Source: Neoscytalidium dimidiatum (lineage: Eukaryota > Ascomycota > Dothideomycetes > Botryosphaeriales > Botryosphaeriaceae). Taken from it: DNA of 64,000 nt. Position 1 is the first letter of the stretch; the number at the start of each line of letters is the position of its first letter. This document shows, piece after piece, positions 12,288 through 22,990 of the stretch. The translations under genes were made by a program, and so were the position numbers. The notes beneath the pieces were generated by a model. The model did not search any database. It had not been told where the DNA came from and saw only the letters and a list, made by a program, of their open reading frames with translations. Location: the NCBI GenBank assembly GCA_037367355.1, contig CM074705.1, positions 1,302,001 to 1,366,000 of the forward strand, in the 5' to 3' direction.

Positions 12288-14564
12288 TCACTGCATCATA
12301 TTCCTTGCGTGCGTGTCAAAAATGTCGTTTCGCCATCCTCCTTCCCTGTTGTCGTCGACCCTCTCGGCCGCCTGCATGGCTTCTTCTTCCCAAAGCTTGA
12401 CAACGCTTCCCGGCGCGTAGACGCCCTTGAAGATTCCTTGACCCGGTTCCGCAATGCCAACGCGGGTGTAGATATCCGGATCAGCTTCGGGCGTCAGCCT
12501 TGCAGCCACGGCCTTGAAGAAAGTGCGCAGATCGTCCGGGCTGGCGATCTGCGTGGCTCGCAAGCGCTCACGCGCGAAGACAAGCTCGCGATTGGCAGCG
12601 TGTAGTGTGTCGGCAATAGCGTTGGCCAGTTGCTTCTCGATGGCCTTGCGGATGAGAGGCCGGAGCAGAGGCTTGAACAGCCATCCGAAAAACGAGAGTT
12701 TACTTTTACGGACTTTGTAGTTAAGCTTGTGAATGTGCACTCGGACGGCTTTCAGAGAGAGGATCTTCTCAAGCCGATCGCGGCCCACTTCAATGTCCAG
12801 GTGGACGTCTAGACCGCGTTCATCGAGCGCGAATGACGCTATGCCCGCGTCGGCAAGCCGGAAAAGACCCGAGTGAGCGCGCAACCAGAAGCCGACCTCG
12901 TCGGCGCGCAAGGAGAGGCCGTCAATCTTGACGGTGATCTGCGAGGACACGGAGGATGTTGTCCGGAATCGAGCCTTGCGTATTTCCAGATCGTTGTATG
13001 TCTCGACACGGAACCTGTAAGGAAGAAATGAAGTGTGGTTGACGGTCTTGCCAGGTTCCACAATCAAATTCTCTAGTAGGAGGTCGATCTCGGGAGTGGA
13101 AACTTCTAGTCGAGGGATTGGCACGTATTGAACAGCCTGGATAAGAAGTGGCACAAACACGTTGATAGCGTCCGTGATCAACTCGCTGTTGGTATACTGA
13201 TACTTCGGCGACAGTATGTGCACAATCTGCATGGATGTCCGGGTGAGCTTGGCGATGTCTTCGTCACGGGAAATTGCTTGAAGAGTCCTTTGTATCTGAC
13301 CAAGAAATTCATCTACATCCTCCCGTAGAGAAGATTCGGTGCCTACCCCACGGGCCTTTTCGCGGAGTGCTTGGAACTTCTGGTCCGCATGCTCCAGGAA
13401 GTCGGGGTCAGTGAGAAGCTTCTGCAGAGAATTTCCCATATCAAGCATCAAATCCTCGAACTCGGGATCTTCCCGGCTGTGATCCATGACACGTTTAAAC
13501 TTGTTCTCCAGATCTTTCCAGGCCTGTCGATCTCCAAAGGAAGTAATGAACGACCAGAAGTTCTTAATAGCCCGATCCGTCTCATCGTTTTCAGCAACAT
13601 CATCTTGAGCAGTGTTCACTGTTTCTTGCACAGCACGGGAATATACCAATGCATAGCGTTGGATCAAGAGCGAGAGAGTGGAGACTGAGTCGGAATAGTC
13701 GTTCCTTTTTCTCAGCTTCAGGACTGCTTGCTTCAGGCGGTACAACAACGTGTCCCTTTCCTCGCCACCGGTATGATCAGCCAAACTATGTCCAGCCTCC
13801 TTGGCCACCTCGGCGACTCCACTGCCGAGGACCTTGGAGACGTTGGTTAGGTCCTGCTCTAAGTCCTGATTGGAAGGAGCCGGTCCAGCGTCTGCGCCTG
13901 GCTCTTTCAGGGTCCTCTGTTCTCCTTCGGATGGTTCGAGCTTCTTGCCAGCTTCCTCTGCTACGTCTGACAGCTTGAAGGCGGTATCCTTGAATACTTC
14001 GCGTCCGACGATATTGAGATCGGAGAGGAACAGACGGAAATCGGAGTTTGTGAGTAGAAGGGAACCGACAGTCTGGAGGCTTCTATAAGCTGATCAATTG
14101 ATTAGTTGGCGCGCTGCGGACAGACAGAGGACAGGCTTGCCTGCAGCGGTGTCTGCTTTAGACTTGGCCTTGCTTGCTCTGGAAGCGATGTCATCAACAT
14201 CCACAGAGATCTTGGACTTGGACAAGAACCAGATAAAGTCCTGGATCTGATCATTGCTGTTTTTGTGTTGCAGCAGTTCCATGAATTCTCGGAGCCATTG
14301 CTTCGTGAACTTCACTAACAGGCGACCAGAGTCGCTGAGGTCGTGTTCGTCGGGGTTGAGGATGTCGGCGGCCAGCAGGGTACGGAGGTTGATGATGATC
14401 TGCTCATTGGATGGCATGTAGCCCTTGGAGAGGGCGCGAAGCATCTGGTAGGAGTGCAGCTTCTGGTGCAGCTCCCTCTGCAGGACCGTGTCATCGTGAT
14501 ACTGGGGCAGCAGCGGCTGGCGGTCCTCAGCGCGAGACTTGCGGAAGCCGAAGCAGGAAGACAT
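12288..14564 (-). CDS. HAM1-like protein (BPI/lipid-binding-fold related, fungal)
   Basis: Two exons, 14564-14141 and 14089-12288, give 741 aa. The N-terminus (MSSCFGFRK, then QPLLPQY and KLHSYQMLRAL) and the long C-terminal half match the fungal HAM1-like family (Pfam names HAM1 N-terminal/DUF5923 and HAM1-like C-terminal/DUF4449, from memory). Its C-terminal part is thought related to bactericidal/permeability-increasing lipid-binding proteins. Near the C-terminus GVYAPGSVVKLWEEEA and GGWRNDIFDTH are conserved, so the gene looks complete. No signal peptide or membrane segment is evident. The intron (14140-14090) starts with GC (CAG|GCAAGC) and ends in AG, a rare class; splicing it rebuilds AAAYRSLQTVGSLLL in frame. 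Family function is poorly known; lipid binding is inference. Confidence 0.88.
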
Positions 14565-16236
14565 GGTCACGATGGTGTTGGGGTTGGTGCGGTCAGGTCA
14601 TGACGAGGACGTTGGCAGCGAGGGGGGTGGGGAGCCAGGCTGGTCGGTGGTCGCGTCGCGGTGACGTCTGCGGTGTTGACGTCGTTGTGCGCACACGGGT
14701 GCGGCTGTTGGCTGTGGCTGCTGTGGCTGGGCGGAGAGCTTGGCCCGTCGATCGCAGCATCTTTGCTGGGCCAGATTTTGCGGGGAGCGCTAGCCCGCAA
14801 AGTGGTGCAGAACACGGCGACTCGCGTCCCTCGCGGACGTCCACGCATTCACGAGATGACTCGGGGCCGCGCCTGGGGGCCGCTCCACCTCCGACAGCCC
14901 TTCGCCTGAGGCGCAAGGCAGGGCGACACACCACGGCACCTTGGCCTTTGCGCAATCCCACGAGAGCCCGCCGCACGCCCACGTTCACCCACTTCTGCGC
15001 CAGCACCTGCCCGCTCACGGGTGACGGCATTGCCCGCCGCCGCCTCCGCCATTGGCTCGCGTGCGCGTGCTGGGTTGCCCCTTTGGGCCACACGGCCACA
15101 CGGCCACTCGCCCCGGGCGTCCGACTCCTGGGCCAGCACCTCCTCTCCTGAGACGGGTTTTGTAATCGCGGCGTCCGTGGGCGGAGGTCGACGGGAGGGT
15201 GGTTCATGCTGATCGGCCTGGCCGCTTTCTATCCGTTTCTTTTTTTATAGAGAGGGAAAAAAAAGTCGCAATATTCCGAAGGGGTGCCGCGTGTTGGGCG
15301 CCTGCTGAGCATCTCAATGCCTGATCTGCCCGGTCCCTGTCGGTGCGGCAGGGCAGGGGCGCACCGCCGCCGCTGGTGCCGGCGGCGTGAACCTTCGTAC
15401 GGTGCGCTCGCGACTCAACGCATTCCACGCGCGCCATTTGTCTGTGGCGTTGCGCCCGTTGTTTGTCCGTCGCGTCTCTTTCTCTCTGCCCTGCTGCCCG
15501 GCTGCCTTCGGGCCTGGTGCTTGGGGCTCCCGGCGCCGCGCCCGCTCGCGTCCGGACAGGGCTCAATTTGCGGGCGTCAGAGGCGGACCACCAGCGCCCT
15601 TCGTGCCGCCCGCAGCGGCCGTCGCCCAGCTTCCGACGTCTCATCCGTGCGGTGAGTCAGCTCCCGTCCAATGCGCGGTCGGCTAAAGAATTTTCAGCCC
15701 TCCAGCGCACCGTCGGCGGCCCACAGCCCACATCTCCACGAAAACTGCGGTCACAACGTGCCGTCGGCTGCGCTTCGTCTCGCTGCCAAGGAGTGGAGGA
15801 GTGGAGTCCGTGGGCGGGCAGCGAAAAACGCATCGGAGCAGGTCGGGACGCAAGCCAGGCCGCGCCCCCAGCTCCCACGCGCACCCAGAGTCGCGGCCCG
15901 CACCCTGGCTCAGAGCTCACGAAATGCGCTGCGCATTGTGAGACGGCCTGCCCAACAGCTCAAAATTGCTGATTCGCACGCACGATTTGGCCCGCCAGCC
16001 CTGCTCGTGAACGGCTCCCCTCATCTAAGCTCTGAGGCGGCCCGTGTCGGACTGCCGCTCTCTTGGGGAACGTCTTCCGCACCATATCGCATACCCACCG
16101 GCAGTTGCGTGACTGCTGTCCCCCCCGTTGCCTCCTGATGCTGTCCTCTTCTGCTCTTTTTAAACGCCGCCTGCTGCCCTCGTTAGCAATGGCAACTAAG
16201 CTCTCTCCTCCCTCTTCTCCTTCCAGAATACGTTCA
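14565..16236. promoter_or_regulatory. Divergent promoter region between the HAM1-like gene and malic enzyme
   Basis: About 1.7 kb, GC-rich, between two genes transcribed away from each other. It must hold both promoters and leaders. A pyrimidine-rich tract ending in CAG at 16224-16226, preceded by ACTAAG at 16195-16200, looks like an intron branch point and acceptor in the malic enzyme 5' leader. Its donor was not located. Open frames in this stretch have no family resemblance. Confidence 0.55.
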
Positions 16237-18267
16237 ATGGCTACCACCATGGCTGCTACCCAAGAGTACCCCCACGCAAACATCAAGCAACCGCACCACA
16301 GCGTGCCCACCCGCCACATCACCACTACGTGCGTACTCTGCCTCTCCTTCAGCGTGATCCCAAGCTGACCGCATCTACAGCAACGGCGACTTCGATACCT
16401 CATACCCTCCGGAGGCGCGCCGGTACCTCCACACTTACGGTCTTATTCCCCCGGCCGTCGAGTCCTACGAAGTTCAGGCGCAGAGATGTAAACGACCCTT
16501 CTTGGCCTTCATGGGCCCATTTGAGACCCGGGGACTGATCGTGCCGCAGGTCTGAGGCTTTTGGCTTCTAAGCACACCCCAATCGACAAGTACCAATATT
16601 TGACTCACCTCCGCGCAACCAACGTCCACCTCTTCTACCGCCTCCTTTCCGAGAACGTCAAGGTATGCCGGCACAATCATAAATTCAGACCGGGGTTTGA
16701 GGGCTCACAGAATACCAGGAGCTCACTCCTCTGATCTACACTCCCACCGTTGGTGAGGCCTGCCTTAGATGGCACGAAATCTGGACCCAGCCCGAGGGCA
16801 TGTACCTCTCCTACGCTGACCGCGGCAACCTCCACGCAATCCTGCAAAACTGGCCGCACAATGTTGAGATCACCGTCCTCACCGACGGCTCGAGAATATT
16901 GGGTCTTGGCGACCTGGGCGTGAACGGCATGGGCATTCCCGTGGGCAAGCTTGCGTTATACACGGCCTGTGCTGGTATCAGGCCCGATGCTACTCTGCCT
17001 CTGACCATCGACCTTGGCACCAACAACAAGGCTCTGAGGGAAGACCCGCTCTACATGGGCAGCCGGAGGGAGAAGGTCACCCCTGAGGAGGAGCGGGAGT
17101 TCCTGGATGAGCTCATGGCTGCGCTTACCGAGAGGTGGCCCGGGTACGTGCAACTCAGAAATGTCTCATCCGACGAGTTACTAATCCTACTCCAGCATTG
17201 TCATCCAGTTTGAGGATTTCAAGAACCCTTTCCCGGCCCTCGAGCGCTACCAGAATACCTACACCATGTTCAATGACGACGTCCAGGGAACTGGTGCCGT
17301 CATTGTTGGTGGTTTCATAAACGCCGTCAAGGCCGCCGGCATCCCCGTCAGAGACCACCGCGCCGTGTTCCTCGGTGCCGGCAGCGCCGGAACCGGTGTC
17401 GCTAAGCAGATCGTTGAGTACTTCATGAAGGAGGGCTTGACTGAGGATGAAGCCCGAAGGAAGTTCTGGTTTGTTGACTCGAACGTAAGTGGTATCGAGT
17501 CCCTGAACTTAAGTTCCCAGACTAATTTGTATCAGGGCCTCGTTACTCTTGACCGTGGCGACAAGCTTGCGGAGCACAAGATCTACTTCGCCCGTGACGA
17601 CAACAACGGCAAGCAGATCCAGTCGCTTAGCCGTCTCATTGAGTACGTCAAGCCAACCATTCTGATGGGTCTGTCGACCATCGGCGGTGCTTTCACGAAG
17701 GAGATCATCACCCGCATGGCTCAGCTCAATGACCGCCCCATAATCTTCCCGCTCTCGAACCCCTCTTCCAAGTCCGAGTGCAACTTCGAGGATGCGGTTA
17801 AGTACACAGATGGCCGGGTTCTCTTTGCTAGCGGTAGCCCTTTCCCTAGCGTCGAGTACGGCGGCAAGACGCTTGTTCCCGGTCAGGGCAACAACATGTA
17901 CGTCTTCCCTGGCATTGGTCTCGGTGCTATCCTGTCCAAGGCCGTCAATGTCACTCAGGACATGATCTACGAGTCCGCTGTCGCGCTCTCGGAATCCCTC
18001 ACTCCTGAGGAGAGAGCGGAGGGTTGGTTGTACCCTGACATTCGCCGCATCCGCGACGTCAGTGTTGTCGTCACTCGCGGCGTCATCCGCGCTGCCCAGA
18101 GGAATGGTGTTGATCGTGAGCTCGCTCTCCGCAACTTGGATGACGCATCACTGGACGCGTACATCAAGGAGAGGATGTACGACCCCTTTCACGAGGTTGA
18201 CAGAATAGAAGACGAGATCAAGGCTTTGACGCATCTGGCCGAGAGGACACAGGGAAGCCACTTGTAA
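16237..18267 (+). CDS. Malic enzyme (NAD(P)-dependent, decarboxylating)
   Basis: Six exons, 16237-16328, 16381-16487, 16550-16662, 16719-17143, 17196-17484 and 17536-18267, encode 585 aa, the normal family length. It converts malate to pyruvate and CO2 while reducing NAD(P)+. Visible signatures: YTPTVGEAC with the catalytic tyrosine Y111; GIPVGKLALYTA with catalytic K181; metal ligands E252/D253 and the DDVQGTG aspartates (273/274); Rossmann motif GAGSAG (306-311); SNPSSKSECNFEDA in the C-terminal half. An in-frame ATG at 16189 would add 16 residues. I prefer 16237 because a branch point and acceptor seem to lie between the two. The upstream start, if used, could make a basic, serine-rich presequence, so cytosolic versus mitochondrial location is open. 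Cofactor preference is not readable. Confidence 0.93.
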
Positions 18268-20549
18268 GCTTGGCTCTAGACACAGAAAGTCAAGCAATTT
18301 GCAGTTTGGGAGCGTGATTAGACGGTTTTGGATACCCGGAGGTTAGAGAAAACTAATGGAGCGTGTACTTGGGCGTTTGTCAATTCTTCGGAACCATTGC
18401 TATGTGAACATACTTCAACGCGAGACATTTTGGAATAGATGCGAGCGACATCGTACCACTCGAGGCAGGTCTCGGACAAAGACGGGAGCTAGTCGGGCCA
18501 TCAGTGGTCAAGACTCAGTAGCCAACAAGTTGCTAAGCTTCGCCGTCCAAACCTTGCGTTGTGTCAGACGGGCACTTAGGGAATGCAGCAAAGCAGTGTC
18601 CAGCTTGGAAGCGAGGAGTCATGATGAATGAACCTGCACTTGTTCTCAACAACTATCACGTAGCCAATTCAATCATGTAGATAAGCAATGGTGCGCCGGA
18701 AAGGGTAGGACTGTCGCGAGCCCCAAAAGCGGGGACCCCGCGTCTCAACGACCCAGATATTCGTCGACACAGGAGCTTGATGCCCGCGCGACGCACGAGA
18801 ATGACGGCGTGGCTACCCAGAGATGCGGCCCGGAACGTAAGGAATATAGATCTGACGGCGTCCGATCAACAGGAATAGAAAAGGGAACAAAAAGCTTAAC
18901 CGGACGCTCAGGTTCCTAAAGGACCCGGCAGGGCCGCACACAGCAGCCAACCATCCGCCGTCCCGGGCTTGGGTGCGGCGGCAGGGCGGATAGGATGGTG
19001 CCTTTGTTGCTTGAGCTTGAGTGCGGAGCATGGCCTCAGGTCTGATCCGTTCTATCCTTGCCGCGGACTTTGCTTTGCCTTGCCTCTACCTTGTCTTTGC
19101 CTTGTGCACGCCTTATCGGGGTTGACACATCAATGGCGAAGTGCCTTTGCGTGGGTACGGAGCCTCGAGACCGTGTGTCTATCGCCCACCCTGCCACTGA
19201 CGTCCCTTGGTCCCTCTGCGCGACCACTTTGAACCGAGACACGAACGACAAGCAGCAGCAGCCGATAAGACAGGACCCTCTTTTTTCCCCTCACGCCTTG
19301 CTGTGAGCCGCCTGCTTCCGCTCGCCGTTCTCACCTGGAGGTCGTCTCTGATAAATCCCCCGGGTCTGGATCGCACATGGGCTGCCGAGCGCCAGCCAAT
19401 GGCGCGCAGGGTATAAGTTGTCAAGCCTCACATCCTTTTTTGCACACGGAGGGACACGGGCGCCAGGCATGCATGCGGGGGCCGTCCGATCATCCGCAGC
19501 ACTTGCCTGATATGCGCCATAGCTCGACCCCGGACTCTCGACTCTCGACTCTCGACGCGCTGTGGCCGTCCGCGCCTCCGTCCTGTCTCCGCAGTTCCCT
19601 CGACGAAAAAGAGAAGGATTGACGTGCAGCTGTGGAATTACGACGTGCCTGGCCTGCGGGCGACAAGACAACCCCTGCTTCAATTCCCCGTCCCTCTGAC
19701 GAGACTGCGCGCCGCCGCACTTCTGTCCGGCCGGCTTCCCGTCGCCGGCCAGGCCTGCAGCTGCGCTGTCATCCGTCGCGGGAGGGAGGTGGTGACGCTA
19801 CGACCTGCGCAGCTCGAGCGAGCAGCTTGGCGGCCTTGACAACGCCATCACGCCCAGCGCGCATCCCAGCACATCCGGGAGCGATCACCCCGCATTTTCT
19901 CCGCAACCCGTAAGCCGTAACCCGCTACACTCGTGTGTCCGCAGTCAACGAGCTGCAACCCGCCCCAGTCGCCTCCCGTTGCAGCAGGTGTTTTTCACTC
20001 CGCCTCCTCCTTCGCCCTGCTTGGCCCGCCTATCCCCTGACTTCATCAGACAGATAAGAGTTTGATCTTGCTTACACCATCCCCCCACCACCTCTACCAA
20101 GACCTCTTGATCTTATTTTTTTTCTTCTTTCTTTTCCCTACCCCTCTGGTTCCACCACGCCTTGGAAAAGCGGCTACAAAGCTTTTACCATTCCAGCTTT
20201 CGACCTAGATTACCTCACAGGTACCCTCGACATCTTTTACCTTCGAAACTGTTTTCTCTGCCTTTCCACGTTGCTACCACGGAGAACGAGCTCTAGACGC
20301 AGCCCCTTGACCACGCACATTTCACCTTTCGAGTAGACCATTCCTACTTTGTTTTCTCATCTTACCTACCTCGATATTAAGAAACGCGCAAGATCTCCTT
20401 TCTCCGTCGAGCAACAACGGAGTTCAGGTCGCGAGCGCTCTGGACTTCCCGACCCCGCATTTAGCCCTTATCCACTTCGAAGTTCGCGCCCAACGAAGCC
20501 AGTGGCCGGGATCAAAGCTACCTGCAGCGCGGCGGCAACAACTGCAGCC
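18268..20549. other. Intergenic: malic enzyme 3' region and promoter/leader of the F-box-like gene
   Basis: About 2.3 kb without a supportable gene. The last 600 bases are strongly pyrimidine-rich (for example 20090-20300), which fits a fungal promoter and 5' leader for the gene starting at 20550. Confidence 0.5.
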
Positions 20550-21470
20550 ATGAGCGACGAGACGACCGAGTGCGAAACGCGCTTATCGCTACTCGGCCTA
20601 CCCGCCGAGATCCGCAACCTCATCTGGGAGTACACCTTCCCGCCGGCGAACTCGCGATACACGACGCTCGCGCGCAGCAGCAAGGCGAGCAGGAACCCCT
20701 CGCCGTCGTCAACCTCGTCCTCATCGTCCGCGCCCTCGCCGTCGTCGACCGCGGTGCCCGCCGACGACGAGCACGGCTCCACCAGCGGGGTCTACAACAC
20801 CAACACGCACAAGGCGGCGCGCGCGGCGGCGCTGGGGACGTACCCGAGCCTGGCGCTGCTGCTGACCTGCCACCAGATCCGGGCGGAGACGCTGCTGCTG
20901 GCGTTCGCGCGCACGCCGTTCCGCACCAAGCTCTGCCGGCCCGCGGCGCTGACCACGCGGCTAGCGGTGCTGTCGCCCGCGCAGATCCGCGCCATCCGCT
21001 CGCTGACGTTCACGACCAGCGCGTCGTCGGCCCGGCACGCCCGCCAGTGGGAGGGCGACCTGCGCCCGCTGCTGTTCCCCGTCTACGTCCAGTGCCGCAA
21101 GCTGCTGTGGGAGGTCGTGCGGCTGCTGCCCGGCGTGCGCTTCGTCGACTTCGTGCTCGGCGAGGAGCGCGCTGGCGAGTTCGGCAGAGGCGGACCGGGT
21201 GGCACCATCGGGCGAGGGAGGACGGTGGGTGGGGCCAAGTTTTTCTTTGATACCGTGGTGGGGGTTGGGCTGAAGGAGAGGAACGGTAGGGGTGAGGCTC
21301 ACGCATGGGGTGACCGGTGGCAAGTCGTGCCGGGCTCGGTGGGCGAGGAGAGGTGCATCTGGTTGGTCGAGGACGGACAATGCAGTGGCGAGGAAAGGGG
21401 GGCGGTCGCGAGAGGAGAGGAAAAGAGGTGGGTTAGGGTTGAGATCGTGAGACTGCCGCTTGGTGGTTGA
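20550..21470 (+). CDS. F-box/2EXR-like protein of unknown function
   Basis: Intronless, 306 aa. ATG 20550 is the first ATG in a frame that is open further upstream. Residues around 10-30 (LSLLGLPAEIRNLIWEYTF) carry the LPxEIRxxIWxY signature that begins many fungal F-box-like/2EXR-type proteins. A serine-rich low-complexity insert and then THKAARAAAL and LALLLTCHQIRAETLLLAFA follow, as in that family (LL.TCRQIR.E). Such proteins are abundant in Pezizomycotina and mostly uncharacterised; SCF ubiquitin-ligase roles are only inferred. The C-terminal third is Gly/Arg/Glu-rich and poorly conserved. Codon third positions from about 20800 to 21190 are almost all G or C, so the other frames also stay open there. 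Confidence 0.75.
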   Translation: MSDETTECETRLSLLGLPAEIRNLIWEYTFPPANSRYTTLARSSKASRNPSPSSTSSSSSAPSPSSTAVPADDEHGSTSGVYNTNTHKAARAAALGTYPSLALLLTCHQIRAETLLLAFARTPFRTKLCRPAALTTRLAVLSPAQIRAIRSLTFTTSASSARHARQWEGDLRPLLFPVYVQCRKLLWEVVRLLPGVRFVDFVLGEERAGEFGRGGPGGTIGRGRTVGGAKFFFDTVVGVGLKERNGRGEAHAWGDRWQVVPGSVGEERCIWLVEDGQCSGEERGAVARGEEKRWVRVEIVRLPLGG

Positions 21471-22990
21471 GAGGTGATTGGCTGGGCGCGCGGACCCTTC
21501 CCGCGTTGCTACACCGCGCAGGGCTGGTGCGGGCCTACCGTGTATCGCAGGGCTCGGAAATTAGAGTCCTCGAAGCTGCTCTGGCAACGGGTGGGCTCAT
21601 TGTCCGTAGTATCCTTACCTTGGGCTGTGCATGGCCGCTTAATCAGCTCCAAGAGGTGGAAAACAGGTTTGGTTGTTTGGTGGCACAGAACCGTTAGTCG
21701 AGGTGCTAGACACGTACACGTACGCGGCGTTATCGGACTGGTCGGACAGTGTTTCTTTTTTTTTTTTTTTTCCACGTCAATGGATATCCTGCTTTTCTAG
21801 AAATTCTGGGTCCCTCCGAGCTGCTCTTGCGCAATCAGTAGGCGGGCCCTCTTTTTTTTTTTCTCTCTCTATCTTTACGCGCCCCCTGGACGCCGTCAGG
21901 GCGGTGTTTGAGTGCCCGTCGACTCCGTTTCATTTTCGTGAAGGAAGATTGTAGTTTTTTATGTGGTGTTTCAATAGTGGGCGGCTTGACGTGAGGGTCG
22001 CTCGAGTCTCAGGAGAGTTGGCGCTGGCCATCTGCAATGACGCAAGGAGGATATTTTAGGGCCGCGGAACGAGGCGTGCGGCACGATCGGGATCTTCTTT
22101 ATCATCCTGAAGCGAAACAGATGGTGACACAGTGCACTGCCGTTCCATGACGGCAACGGTGATGTGTGCCGAGGCGCCGGCGGGTTGCTGCCGTGCTGTG
22201 GTGGTGAAGGTGCGGTATTGCCCAGAGCAACGTCTGGCGCTCGCACACACACAAGCCCCCCTGAAGCCTGCGTGTGGCTTGACTCACTCGTCTTGGCTGG
22301 ACGTAGCAGTGCGCCGGCGATCCCTGCGCTTTCGTGCGCGACCGACAACCTTAAACAAACAGGCGCACCGAGCGCTGTTAGGCGGGCCAGCGACGCTCGC
22401 TCGCTCGCTCGACCAGCCGCGGCACTGGGGCGAAAAGGCGAGAGCGACGCAGGGCTTGCGAGCGGAAAGCGGGATCGCTTGGGCGGGTGCATAGCCAGGC
22501 TTCCCCGCAAAAAACGGGATCGCGAGGACAGAGAGGGTGATGCGGTAACTCGGGGGCGTATGCGTGCCTGACTAGGCTGTGCTCGGTGACAGGCTGGGCG
22601 TTGTCCAATGACAGGCACGTGTCCAGGGCAGGGCGGCCAACACGCGGTGCTGGGCGCGGCGCCCTCGCGCTGAGCGCCATCCGGGGCCTGGATGCATGGA
22701 AAAGAGCGCGAGGAATAATGCGCCGGCCAGCAGCTGCGTCTGGGGCCGCCAGTGTGGAGGATCCGCTGGCGGATCAAATAGATCGGTCGCAAAGTGTCGC
22801 GCCCCGGGGCTAGCAGCTCGGAAGACGTGGCCGCCGCAGCGCCGGGCGCGCGCCGGCTGGCCCGGCAAGCCTTGTCGAGGCTACGGGCTTGGGCCCAAGC
22901 CCCCCCTGCAACAACTGGAGCGGCAGTGTCCAGCCCGGGCATCATCTGATTGAAGCTCCCAGCACAAGCGTCCCTTCATGGACGCCCGGC
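21471..22990. other. Intergenic: 3' of the F-box-like gene and promoter of the TPT transporter
   Basis: About 1.5 kb. It holds poly-T runs near 21755 and 21855 and then GC-rich sequence up to the next start. Long open frames on both strands at 22.0-22.9 kb are low complexity without family resemblance and are put down to GC content. Confidence 0.5.

Noticed and set aside
14593..15207. Minus-strand frame of 204 codons in the divergent promoter region
   Set aside because: Arg/Pro-rich translation of GC-rich DNA with overlapping open frames in other phases; lies upstream of two well-defined genes.
21971..22945. Minus-strand frame of 324 codons upstream of the TPT transporter
   Set aside because: Low-complexity Ala/Arg/Ser/Pro translation, no domain, and it occupies the expected promoter of the transporter.
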